Shown in pieces: positions 17,462-25,487 of a stretch of 64,000 nt of DNA. Below the pieces are notes generated by a model. That model was given only the letters and a program-made list of their open reading frames with translations. It was not told the origin of the DNA and did not search any database. The position numbers and the translations under genes were made by a program. The stretch's first letter is position 1. Each line of letters starts with the position of its first letter. The stretch comes from Lysobacterales bacterium (lineage in GTDB: Bacteria; Pseudomonadota; Gammaproteobacteria; Xanthomonadales; Ahniellaceae). Location: assembly GCA_016721845.1 (NCBI GenBank), contig JADKHK010000005.1, forward strand, positions 166,001 to 230,000, written 5' to 3'.

Positions 17462-20260
17462 ATGCGTATCCTCGATCGTCAGGTCTTCGTTGGTCCGTCG
17501 CTGTATGCCCATTTCCCGGTCATTCGGCTGGAACTGGATCTTGGCGTGCTGGAAGCCTGGCCGACCGCGCGTCTCGGGCCGGCCTTCGTCGAGGCGCTGG
17601 TCGCGGCCTTGCCGGGGCTTGCCGAACACGGTTGTTCCTATCGCGAACCCGGCGGCTTCATCCGGCGCATGAACGAAGGCGAGGGCACCTGGCTCGGCCA
17701 TGTGCTCGAACACGTCGCGATCGAGTTGCAGAACATCGCCGGCGAAGACATGACCTTCGGCAAGACCCGCAGCATCGACGATCGTCCCGGCGTCTACTCG
17801 GTGGTCTACGAATATGCCCAGCGCGAAGAAGGGGTCGAGGCCGGAGAACTGGCGCTGCGCCTCCTCAGTTCGCTGTTGCCGGCAGAGCTGCGCCCAGCCG
17901 ACAGCGTGCCCGACGACTGGCATTGGCCGGATGCGCGCGACAGCTTCATCCGTTATGCGCAGCGGCGTGCGCTGGGTCCGTCGACGGCGTCCCTGGTCAA
18001 GGCCGCGGAAGACCGCGGCATCCCGTGGCTGCGCCTGAACGACCAGTCGCTGGTGCAACTCGGGCACGGCAAATACCAGCAGCGCATTCAGGCGACCGTG
18101 ACCGGCAAGACGCCGCACATCGCGGTCGAACTCGCCAGCGACAAGGAGGAAACCAACAAGATCCTCGGCTCGCTCGGCCTGCCGGTACCGCGTCAGGAAC
18201 TGGTGCAGAGCGAGTCCGGCGCCGTGCGTGCGGCGAAACGCATCGGCTTCCCGGTGGTGACCAAGCCCTACAACGGCAACCACGGGCGCGGCATCTCGAT
18301 CCGCCTGATGAACGACGACGAAGTGATCGCCGGTTTCAACAAGGCCAAGGAGATCTCGCGCTCGGTGATCGTCGAGACCTACCTCGAAGGCGATGATCAC
18401 CGCCTGCTGGTCGTGAACGGCGAACTGGTCGCGGCGACGCGGCGTACCCCGGGGCACGTGGTCGGCGATGGCCGCCACACGATTCGCGAACTGGTCGAGA
18501 TCGTGAACCAGGATCCGCGCCGCGGCATCGGCCACGAGAAAGTGCTGACGCGCATCGAACTCGATGCCCAGGCCGAAATGATGATGACGCGCGCCGGCGT
18601 GAACGCCGATTCGGTGCCGGACGTGGCCCAGGTGATCTACCTGCGCTCGACCGCGAACCTGTCCACCGGTGGCACAGCCACCGACGTCACCGACGTGATC
18701 CATCCCGATAACCGGGACATGGCGGTGCGCGCGATCAAGGCGATCGGTCTCGATGTCGGCGGCGTCGATTTCCTCAGCACCAACATCGCCGAAAGCTACA
18801 AGTCGATCGGTGGTGGCATCTGCGAAGTGAACGCCGCGCCCGGTTTCCGCATGCACGTGGCGCCGAGCGAAGGGCGCTCGCGCGATGTCGCCGGTCCGGT
18901 GATCGACATGCTGTTCCCGACCGGGACGCCGTCGCGGGTGCCGATCGCGGCCCTGACCGGCACCAATGGCAAGACCACGACCGCGCGCATGCTGGCGCAC
19001 GTCGTCAAGATGGCCGGCTACACGCCGGGCCTCACCACCACCGACGGCGTCTACATCGACGGCCAGCGCACGGTCGAGGGCGACATGACCGGTCCGGTCT
19101 CGGCACGCATGGTGCTGGCCGATCCGCAGATCGATTTCGCGGTGCTGGAAACCGCGCGCGGTGGCTTGCTGCGTGCCGGCATGGGCGTGCCCAAGGTCGA
19201 TGTCGGTGCGGTGCTGAACGTGCAGTCCGACCATCTCGGCATGAAGGGCATCGACACGCTCGAGCAACTGGCCGAGGTCAAGCGCATCGTCGTCGAAGTG
19301 GCCGAGCAATGCGCGGTGCTGAACGCCGACGACGCCAACGTGCTGAAGATGGGCGCGTACACCGATGCCAAAGTGATCTGCTACGTCACGATGAATCCGC
19401 AGCACGGCCTGGTGCGCGAACACATCCGTGCCGGCGGCCGCGCCTGCGCGCTCGAAGCCGGCGTCAACGGCCAGATGATCACGCTGTACGACAAGGGCGG
19501 TCACATTCCGCTGCTGTGGACGCATCTGATTCCGGCCACGCTCGAAGGCCGCGCACTGCACAACGTGCAGAACGCGATGTTCGCGGCGGCGATGGCGTTC
19601 TCGCTCGGCATCAAGCTCGATGCGATCCGCCAGGGCCTGCGCACTTTCGACAGCACCTTCTTCCAGGCGCCCGGCCGCATGAACGTGTTCAACGAGCATC
19701 CGTTCAAGGTGCTGTTCGACTACGGCCACAATGCGCACGCGGTCTCGGTGATGGCCGACCTGGCCCAGCGGCTCGACGTGGCCGGACGGCGCATCGTCGT
19801 CGTGGCAGGACCGGGCGATCGCCGCAACGAGGATCTCGTCGACATCGCGAACGCGGTGGCCGGCCGATTCGATCATTACATCTGCCGTCGTGACGACGAC
19901 CTGCGTGGTCGCGACGGCGACGAAGTGCCGAAGCTGATCGCGGCGACGCTGCGTGGCCGCGGCGTGCGCGACGACCAGATCACCCTGATTCCGGATGAGC
20001 AGGAAGCGATCGATGCGGCGCTGCGCATGGGCGAAGCGGGCGATCTCTTGCTGGTCTTCGCGGACGCGTTGGTGCGTTCGTGGAAGCAGGTGATCAAGTT
20101 CCGCCCCGAGGGCGCACCGGCGCGGACCAGCTTGGCCGAGGTCATGTCGGCAGCGCCGGTGGCACAGCCCGTGGTCGAGGAACCAACCGCGGCGGGGAGT
20201 TGGGAAGGCTTGGTCCGTGACGAGCGCGGCGTACGTCTGGCGCGCGAGGACGCCGACTGA
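17462..20260 (+). CDS. cphA: Cyanophycin synthetase
   Basis: This enzyme makes multi-L-arginyl-poly-L-aspartate from Asp, Arg and ATP without a ribosome. From ATG 17462 it is 932 residues, slightly longer than the cyanobacterial enzymes. Three parts are visible: an N-domain (1 to about 160, start RILDRQVFVGPSLYA), an ATP-grasp domain (about 215-480, with VVTKPYNGNHGRG near 265 and GGGICEVNAAPGFRMH near 455) that adds Asp, and a Mur-ligase-like domain (about 490-890, P-loop TGTNGKTT 499-506, then DYGHNAHAV) that adds Arg. GGGGTGGA lies eight bases before this ATG; GTG 17450 is the alternative. About 40 extra C-terminal residues are Ala/Glu rich. The next gene overlaps the stop. Confidence 0.96.
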   Translation: MRILDRQVFVGPSLYAHFPVIRLELDLGVLEAWPTARLGPAFVEALVAALPGLAEHGCSYREPGGFIRRMNEGEGTWLGHVLEHVAIELQNIAGEDMTFGKTRSIDDRPGVYSVVYEYAQREEGVEAGELALRLLSSLLPAELRPADSVPDDWHWPDARDSFIRYAQRRALGPSTASLVKAAEDRGIPWLRLNDQSLVQLGHGKYQQRIQATVTGKTPHIAVELASDKEETNKILGSLGLPVPRQELVQSESGAVRAAKRIGFPVVTKPYNGNHGRGISIRLMNDDEVIAGFNKAKEISRSVIVETYLEGDDHRLLVVNGELVAATRRTPGHVVGDGRHTIRELVEIVNQDPRRGIGHEKVLTRIELDAQAEMMMTRAGVNADSVPDVAQVIYLRSTANLSTGGTATDVTDVIHPDNRDMAVRAIKAIGLDVGGVDFLSTNIAESYKSIGGGICEVNAAPGFRMHVAPSEGRSRDVAGPVIDMLFPTGTPSRVPIAALTGTNGKTTTARMLAHVVKMAGYTPGLTTTDGVYIDGQRTVEGDMTGPVSARMVLADPQIDFAVLETARGGLLRAGMGVPKVDVGAVLNVQSDHLGMKGIDTLEQLAEVKRIVVEVAEQCAVLNADDANVLKMGAYTDAKVICYVTMNPQHGLVREHIRAGGRACALEAGVNGQMITLYDKGGHIPLLWTHLIPATLEGRALHNVQNAMFAAAMAFSLGIKLDAIRQGLRTFDSTFFQAPGRMNVFNEHPFKVLFDYGHNAHAVSVMADLAQRLDVAGRRIVVVAGPGDRRNEDLVDIANAVAGRFDHYICRRDDDLRGRDGDEVPKLIAATLRGRGVRDDQITLIPDEQEAIDAALRMGEAGDLLLVFADALVRSWKQVIKFRPEGAPARTSLAEVMSAAPVAQPVVEEPTAAGSWEGLVRDERGVRLAREDAD

Positions 20261-21990
20261 AACCGGTCACACCCGAGCTGTTCGAGGACTCGCGTCGTCT
20301 TACCGGTCCGAACCTGTTCTTCGCGGACTGCGGGGCCGTGCTCGACGTGCCCGCGACGACACCGGCGTTCGCGCAGCGATGGGTCGCGCAGGTGCGTGCG
20401 TTGCGGGCCGAACTCGGCTGGCCGGCCGACGCCGCGATCGTCACGCGGCTGCATCGCGATGGTGCGTCGTTCGCTGCCGCCGCCGCCGACGACCAGCTGT
20501 TCACCGCGACCGAGGTCAACGAATTGGCCTGGTTGCGACTGGTCGCGCAGGAGCATGACGCCGCGTGGCCGCTCGCACCGGCGTATCCGGCCGTGTTCGA
20601 TCATGAAGCGGCGCGGCAGACGCTGCAGCGTTCCGCGCTCGCCGAACGCGCGCCGCGCCTGATGGCGTTGCTGCAGGAAGCGCAGCGGCGCGCGCTGGGC
20701 GTGCTCTGCGACGACGAGATGTTCAGCCTCGGTGGTGGCCACGGCAGCCGGACCTGGCCACTGCAGGCCTTGCCGGAGTCGGTCGACTGGTCGACATTGA
20801 GTGACGTGCCGACCGCCCTCATCACCGGGTCGAACGGCAAGACCACGACGGTGCGGCTGGTCGCGGCCATGGCGGCGGCGGCCGGGCGCTCGCCCGGGTT
20901 CAATTGCACCGACGGTGTCTTCGTCGATGGCGAGTGCGTGCTTCGTGGCGACTATTCCGGCCCGGCCGGTGCCCGCGCCGTATTGCGCGATCCACGTGTG
21001 CAAACAGCCGTGCTGGAGACCGCGCGCGGCGGCATCTTGCGGCGTGGCCTGGCGGTACGCCGCGCCGACGCCGCGATCGTCACCAATGTCAGCCCCGACC
21101 ACTTCGGTGAATACGGGGTACACGATCTCGCCGACCTCGCCGACGCCAAACTCGTCGTCGCGCGTGCGCTGGGTCCGGCCGGCACCCTGGTCCTGAATGC
21201 GGACGATCCGCTGCTGGTCGCGAAGTCGGCGGCACTGACGGTGCCGCTGGCGTGGTTCGCACAGGATGATGCGCATCCGCTGCTGCTCGCTGCGCGAGAG
21301 CGCGGTGGCGGCACTTGCGCCGTCGCCGGAGGGCGCCTGCGTCTGTACTGGCGAGGTGTCGCACATGACCTCGGTGCAGTCGCGGCGATGCCGCTGACCG
21401 TCGCGGGCAGCGCCGCGTACAACATCGCCAATCTCGCCGGTGCGGCCCTGCTGGCCGCGGCGCTCGGCATCGGCGTCGAATCCATCGCTGCGGTCTGTCA
21501 GCACTTCGGCGCGCGCCGCGACGACAATCCCGGTCGCCTCGAACGCTGGCGGATCGGCGACGTCGATGTGCTGGTCGATTACGCGCACAACCCGGAAGGA
21601 CTGGAGGGATTGCTGCAGGTCGCCGAACAGTTGCGCAAGTCGCGCGACGCTCGCATCGGTCTGCTGCTCGGTCAGGCCGGCAATCGCGATGACAGCGCGA
21701 TTCGCGCGTTGGCTCAGGTCGCCGCCGCACATCGCCCGAGCCGGATCGTGCTGAAGGACATTCCCGGCATGCTGCGCGGAAGGGCACCCGGCGAGGTGCC
21801 GGGTCTGTTGCGCGAGGGTCTGCTCGACACGGGCTTCGCGGCCGCGGATCTGCACCTCGAACTGGATGAACTGGAAGCGGCGCGGCAACTGTGGTCGTGG
21901 TCACGGCCCGGGGACGTGCTGGTGCTGCCGGTGCACGCCGCCGCAACGCGCCTCGCACTGGCGCAGTGGCTGGATGCACTGCAGCGATAG
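20257..21990 (+). CDS. CphA-like Mur ligase protein without ATP-grasp domain (probable CTG start)
   Basis: This protein resembles the C-terminal Mur-ligase part of CphA but lacks the ATP-grasp domain. The P-loop TGSNGKTTT, then CTDGVFVDG, ETARGGILRRGL, TNVSPDHFGEYG, NADDPL and VLVDYAHNPEGL follow the same order as in CphA. GTG 20338 is the first ordinary start, but the open frame runs upstream and encodes SRRLTGPNLFF, very like CphA-type N-termini. No ATG, GTG or TTG lies between the upstream stop and that segment. CTG 20257, overlapping the cphA stop (CTGA) and preceded by GAGGA at six-base spacing, gives 577 residues. The role is unknown; an accessory ligase in cyanophycin metabolism is the natural guess. 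Confidence 0.85.
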   Translation: MKPVTPELFEDSRRLTGPNLFFADCGAVLDVPATTPAFAQRWVAQVRALRAELGWPADAAIVTRLHRDGASFAAAAADDQLFTATEVNELAWLRLVAQEHDAAWPLAPAYPAVFDHEAARQTLQRSALAERAPRLMALLQEAQRRALGVLCDDEMFSLGGGHGSRTWPLQALPESVDWSTLSDVPTALITGSNGKTTTVRLVAAMAAAAGRSPGFNCTDGVFVDGECVLRGDYSGPAGARAVLRDPRVQTAVLETARGGILRRGLAVRRADAAIVTNVSPDHFGEYGVHDLADLADAKLVVARALGPAGTLVLNADDPLLVAKSAALTVPLAWFAQDDAHPLLLAARERGGGTCAVAGGRLRLYWRGVAHDLGAVAAMPLTVAGSAAYNIANLAGAALLAAALGIGVESIAAVCQHFGARRDDNPGRLERWRIGDVDVLVDYAHNPEGLEGLLQVAEQLRKSRDARIGLLLGQAGNRDDSAIRALAQVAAAHRPSRIVLKDIPGMLRGRAPGEVPGLLREGLLDTGFAAADLHLELDELEAARQLWSWSRPGDVLVLPVHAAATRLALAQWLDALQR

Positions 21991-22024
21991 CGGCGCGCCG
22001 GGCCTTCGACGAAAGTCGACCCAC

Positions 22025-23758
22025 ATGACGCGATACACCATGACGAGCGATGTTCCGGCAACGATCCAGCGAACTTCGGCGCATCCCGCCCTGCCGTGGT
22101 GGCGCCCACATGCAGCACCGCTGGCGCTGATGATGGCGGCCTCGGTGGCTGCCAATCCGCCGGTGTCCGAGGTGGAGGCGCTGCGCGCAATCACTTGCGG
22201 TGCTGCGACGACGAGAGTGGCCTCGACCGAACCGGCGGACGTGTCGTGTGTGCTGTATTCGGTGCGTGCGTTCCGACCACTCTGGCTCGATGCCGCCGGG
22301 CAGCCAACCGTGTCGGCATGGCGCATGATTGATTCGATGCAGCGTGCCGAACGGCGCGGTCTGCGTTCAGCAGATTACGACGCCGACGCCTGGACGGGCA
22401 GGGCGGCGGCCTTGCGTGCCGGCGGTCCCGCCGCACGCGCCGGTTTCGACGACGCATTGACGCGACAGGTCTTGCACTTCGCGCTCGACCTGCATCGTGG
22501 CCGCATCGATCCGCGCCGCCTCGGCGTCGGCATCGATCCATCGAGCAAGCGTCTTGATCGACCGATGCTCGTGGAATCGCTGGCCGGTGCGCAGGATCCC
22601 GATCCGTTGCTGGATGCACTGGAGCCGCCGTTCGCGGGGTATCGACGATTGCGCCAGGCGCTGGCGACCTTGCTGATGACGTCCGCGCACGCCGATGTTC
22701 CGGTGCCGGCGCCCTCGTCCCGCGTGCTGGAGCCCGGTGCTGACGATGCCAGTGTCCCGGCGTTGCGCGCGCGTCTGCTGCAGCTGGGGGATCTCGTCGC
22801 GATCGACGGCGTCGTCGAGGCGGGCAGCGCGACGCGCTTCGATCCCGCGCTCGCAGCCGCACTGCAGCGGTTCCAGGCGCGGCATGGGCTGATGATCGAT
22901 GGCCGCCTTGGCGCGAACACGCTGGCCGCGCTGAATGTGCCGCTGTTGCGACGCATCGACCAGATCCGCTTCGCGATGGAACGCTGGCGCTGGGTGCCGA
23001 GCGGATTTCCGGAGCCGCCGATCGTCGTCAACATTCCCGAATTCCAGCTGCGTGCGGTGGGCGACGACGGTCGGTTGGCGTTGCAGATGCCGGTCGTCGT
23101 CGGGCGTGCGTTTCGTACCGAGACGCCGGTGTTCGCCGAACTGCTGCGCACCCTGGTGTTCCGGCCGTCGTGGACGGTGCCGCCGTCGATCGTGCGCGAC
23201 GAGTTGCTGCCGCGCGCGCTGCAGGATCCGGGCTACTTCGCCCGCCAGGGATTCGAGATTGTCGGTGTCGACGATCAGTCCCTGACGCCCGAAACGCAGC
23301 GCGGCTTGCGTCGTGGGCAGCTGGCGCTGCGCCAGAGGCCGGGCCCGGGCAACGCCCTCGGTCGCGTCAAGTTCCTGTTCCCGAACGCCCACGCGGTCTA
23401 TCTGCACGACACCCCGTCACGCGGTGCGTTCGCCCGCGCGCGTCGCGACCTGAGTCATGGCTGCGTGCGCGTGCAGGACCCGGAAGCACTCGCGAACTTC
23501 GTCCTGCGCAAGCAGCCGGAATGGACGCCGGAACGCATCCGCGCCGCGCTCGACGGCGAGCACGACGACGTCGCGGTGACGGTGTCGCCGCCGATCCCGG
23601 TGTACCTGGTGTATGTCACCGCCGTGGCGCCCGGAGACGGCGCGGTCCACTTCTTCGACGATCTCTACGGCCACGACGCGACGCTGCAGGCGGCGCTGGA
23701 CGAGGACTCACGGACGCGCTGCGGTGTTGTTCCGTTGCGCGCCTGCGCGCGCGACTGA
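22025..23758 (+). CDS. L,D-transpeptidase of the YcbB/LdtD type
   Basis: This periplasmic enzyme forms 3-3 peptidoglycan cross-links. From ATG 22025 the 577-residue protein has an N-terminal hydrophobic segment (PLALMMAASVAA), an N-terminal scaffold domain, a peptidoglycan-binding repeat (ARLLQLGDL...ALQRFQARHGLMIDGRLGANTLAALN, about 245-305) and a YkuD catalytic domain. The active site shows the His of YLHDTPS and the nucleophile Cys480 in LSHGCVRV. This is the two-domain order of E. coli LdtD. It starts 34 bases after the Mur-ligase gene and may share its transcript. The 3' end overlaps the opposing L,D-transpeptidase gene by 51 bases. Confidence 0.92.
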   Translation: MTRYTMTSDVPATIQRTSAHPALPWWRPHAAPLALMMAASVAANPPVSEVEALRAITCGAATTRVASTEPADVSCVLYSVRAFRPLWLDAAGQPTVSAWRMIDSMQRAERRGLRSADYDADAWTGRAAALRAGGPAARAGFDDALTRQVLHFALDLHRGRIDPRRLGVGIDPSSKRLDRPMLVESLAGAQDPDPLLDALEPPFAGYRRLRQALATLLMTSAHADVPVPAPSSRVLEPGADDASVPALRARLLQLGDLVAIDGVVEAGSATRFDPALAAALQRFQARHGLMIDGRLGANTLAALNVPLLRRIDQIRFAMERWRWVPSGFPEPPIVVNIPEFQLRAVGDDGRLALQMPVVVGRAFRTETPVFAELLRTLVFRPSWTVPPSIVRDELLPRALQDPGYFARQGFEIVGVDDQSLTPETQRGLRRGQLALRQRPGPGNALGRVKFLFPNAHAVYLHDTPSRGAFARARRDLSHGCVRVQDPEALANFVLRKQPEWTPERIRAALDGEHDDVAVTVSPPIPVYLVYVTAVAPGDGAVHFFDDLYGHDATLQAALDEDSRTRCGVVPLRACARD

Positions 23759-24409
23759 GTCGCGCCGGCATTCGGCGAGGGCCGAGGTGTCGGCCGTGTC
23801 CGGCGCCTCCGCGTACAACAACTGGCCTTGCTTGATCGCATCGATCAACGGCCGGGCGATGGCCGTGCGCACCGCCGGACAGCCGAAGCTGCGCCCGAGG
23901 CGTCCCTGGCGAAGGGCCTGGAGCGGGTCGACATAAGCGGCGCCATGCATGACGATGGCGCGCGCCCGGGCACGGTCGTTCAGGCCTGGCTCCAGGCCAT
24001 CGAGTCGCAAGGAATAGCCGTTGTCCCCGTCATAAGTTTCACCGGTGCGGAACAGCCCCAGACTGGACTGATGGCTGCCCTCCCGGTTCGAGAAGTGTCG
24101 TGCCAGATTCTCGCCGCTGCCCTGGCCGTGGGCGACATGCTCGATGAACAGCAGCGACGGTCCGGACAGGTCGAACACCCACAGGCGTGGCTCCGTCGAG
24201 GGCCGGGCGTAGTCGATCACGGCCAGTCGCTCGCCCGCGGTGGCGAGTCCTCGCGCGATCGCGCAGTCGCGTGCCGCCAGCGCGCGTTCGAGCACGGCGC
24301 TGTTCGCCGCCGGTGCCAGCGCCGTGAGTTCATCGACCAGAGACGTTGCCGTCGCAGGTGCTGCAGCGAACAACAGACCGATCCGGCCGAGCAGGGAGGA
24401 GACGCGCAT
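23708..24409 (-). CDS. Secreted murein L,D-transpeptidase catalytic-domain protein (YkuD_2 type)
   Basis: From the ATG complementary to 24407-24409 the protein is 233 residues with a signal peptide (MRVSSLLGRIGLLFAAAPATA). A YkuD-like core follows: IDYARPSTEPRLWVFDL, HVAHGQGSGENLA, FSNREGSHQSSLGLFRTGETY, VMHGAAY with the His, and GRSFGCPAV with the Cys. This SLGxFRTG...HGA...GCPAV order is that of the single-domain YkuD_2 group. It converges on the larger L,D-transpeptidase with a 51-base coding overlap and is divergent from queD. Confidence 0.85.
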   Translation of the reverse strand: MRVSSLLGRIGLLFAAAPATATSLVDELTALAPAANSAVLERALAARDCAIARGLATAGERLAVIDYARPSTEPRLWVFDLSGPSLLFIEHVAHGQGSGENLARHFSNREGSHQSSLGLFRTGETYDGDNGYSLRLDGLEPGLNDRARARAIVMHGAAYVDPLQALRQGRLGRSFGCPAVRTAIARPLIDAIKQGQLLYAEAPDTADTSALAECRRDSVARAGAQRNNTAARP

Positions 24410-24512
24410 GGGCGCAGCATAGATCACGCGGACAATAGTCGTGACGCGATCGTTCATGTCGCCATCAGCGTCGTGACAGACGGTGCGCGGCGCCGGCCGC
24501 TAGACTCCAGCG

Positions 24513-24869
24513 ATGGATATTTTCAAGATTTTCACGATCGAAGCCGCGCATCGACTGCCGAATGTCCCCGCCGGGCACAAGTGTGCGCGTGTGCACGGGC
24601 ATTCCTTCCGCATCGAATTGCATGTGTCGGGTCCAGTCGACCCGCAGTTCGGCTGGGTGCTGGATTTCGCCGAGCTCAAGGCAGCCTTCAAGCCGTTCTA
24701 CGAACAGCTCGACCACCACTACCTCAACGATATCGAGGGTCTCGACAACCCGACCAGCGAACAACTGGCGCGCTGGATCTGGTCGCGCCTGAAGCCATCG
24801 CTGCCGTTGCTGTCGGAAGTGGTCGTGCACGAGACCTGCACCTCGGGCTGCCGTTATCGCGGTGACTGA
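24513..24869 (+). CDS. queD: 6-carboxy-5,6,7,8-tetrahydropterin synthase
   Basis: This is the second step of queuosine/7-deazaguanine synthesis, converting dihydroneopterin triphosphate to 6-carboxytetrahydropterin. The 118-residue protein has zinc ligands His13 (EAAHRLP), His28 and His30 (RVHGHSF) and catalytic Cys24 (HKCARV), with HETCTSGCRY near the C-terminus. These fit E. coli QueD with an offset of three. No other queuosine genes are present, so it stands alone here. Confidence 0.95.
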   Translation: MDIFKIFTIEAAHRLPNVPAGHKCARVHGHSFRIELHVSGPVDPQFGWVLDFAELKAAFKPFYEQLDHHYLNDIEGLDNPTSEQLARWIWSRLKPSLPLLSEVVVHETCTSGCRYRGD

Positions 24870-24900
24870 GCGTGGCCCCTGGTTCCGTTCAGCTGCGCAT

Positions 24901-24939
24901 GTTGCACTGCAACAAATACCCGGTTATGCTGCACCGCAG
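24901..24939 (+). promoter_or_regulatory. Phasin promoter with two TGC-N3-GCA dyads (candidate PhaR operators)
   Basis: Two dyads flank a promoter-like pair. GTTGCA-C-TGCAAC (24901-24913) is a perfect inverted repeat, and CTGC-ACC-GCAG (24929-24939) is an exact CTGC-N3-GCAG. The -35-like TTGCAC (24902-24907) lies in the first dyad and the -10-like TATGCT (24925-24930), 17 bases on, runs into the second. CTGC-N3-4-GCAG is the site reported for the PHA regulator PhaR in Paracoccus. A repressor bound here would block RNA polymerase until PHA titrates it. No phaR gene is in the window. Confidence 0.6.
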
Positions 24940-24980
24940 TAACGTCGCCCATCGTGGGCACGTGCATTCGGGGCAGAGCC

Positions 24981-25364
24981 ATGTTTGAGCAGATCAGCAG
25001 TCCGTTTATCGCAGCGACCAAGCAGTTTGCCGAAGCCGGTTTCAAGGCGCAGGGCATTGCACTCGAAGGATTCGAGAAAGTCGTCGGTGCGCAGATCAAC
25101 ACCTTCGAAAACCGCCTGAACGCGACCCTCGACTTCTGGTCGCAGGCTGCGGAAGTGCGCAACCTCGACGGCGTCAAGGCGATCATGCCGAAGTCGATGG
25201 CGCTGGCGAAGGAAACCGCCGAGACCGTGTTCGCGACGACCCAGGAAGTGGTCACCATCACCGTCAAGACCGGTGAGGCGCTGAACGCCATCGCCAAGAC
25301 CCAGATCGATGCGTCGAACGACGTGTTCGTGAAGCCGGTCGTGGCCGCGCGCAAAGCCAAGTAA
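24981..25364 (+). CDS. phaP: Phasin family protein (polyhydroxyalkanoate granule coat)
   Basis: Phasins coat polyhydroxyalkanoate granules and control their number and size. The ATG at 24981 gives a 127-residue amphipathic helical protein starting MFEQISSPFIAATKQFAEAGFKAQ, with FEKVVGAQINTFENRLNATLDFWSQA in the middle and a Lys/Ala-rich end (AARKAK), as in Phasin_2 proteins. No signal peptide or membrane segment is present. No PHA synthase gene lies in the window, so this is a stand-alone phasin under its own promoter, with a strong terminator downstream. Confidence 0.88.
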   Translation: MFEQISSPFIAATKQFAEAGFKAQGIALEGFEKVVGAQINTFENRLNATLDFWSQAAEVRNLDGVKAIMPKSMALAKETAETVFATTQEVVTITVKTGEALNAIAKTQIDASNDVFVKPVVAARKAK

Positions 25365-25369
25365 TTCTT

Positions 25370-25390
25370 GCGGGCGGAGCCCGCTCCCAC
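25370..25390 (-). repeat. REP-like element
   Basis: On the reverse strand this reads GTGGGAGCGGGCTCCGCCCG, a GGAGCG head followed by a GC-rich hairpin (CGGGC with GCCCG around TCC). It resembles the short extragenic palindromes common in Lysobacterales and Pseudomonas. It begins a few bases after the phasin stop codon. A related element lies at 35386-35414. Confidence 0.5.
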
Positions 25391-25402
25391 GCTTGCGTGG
25401 AA

Positions 25403-25447
25403 GACGTCACACGGATCTCCCTCCCCTGTTTGATATCGTGTGACGTC
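25403..25447 (+). other. 11-bp inverted repeat downstream of the phasin gene
   Basis: GACGTCACACG (25403-25413) is matched by CGTGTGACGTC (25437-25447) across a 23-base pyrimidine-rich loop. It lies between the REP-like element and the terminator, so the phasin mRNA has a structured 3' end or a small RNA is made here. Confidence 0.5.
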
Positions 25448-25453
25448 CTTTTG

Positions 25454-25487
25454 AAGGCCGACGGTCCCCCGTCGGCCTTCGTTTTTT
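25454..25487 (+). terminator. Rho-independent terminator after the phasin gene
   Basis: A perfect 11-bp stem AAGGCCGACGG / CCGTCGGCCTT with a TCCC loop is followed by CGTTTTTT. The T-run makes it directional for the forward strand. Its last base is the stop-codon edge of the MAPEG gene on the other strand. Confidence 0.92.

Noticed and set aside
16202..19876. Open reverse-strand frame of about 1,224 codons opposite iadA, cphB and cphA
   Set aside because: It mirrors the codon periodicity of strongly GC-biased forward genes, has no recognisable domain and is rich in His/Asp/Arg as usual for such shadow frames. The forward genes have clear motifs.
19876..21888. Open reverse-strand frame of 670 codons opposite the CphA-like Mur ligase
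   Set aside because: Shadow of a high-GC forward gene with clear Mur-ligase motifs.
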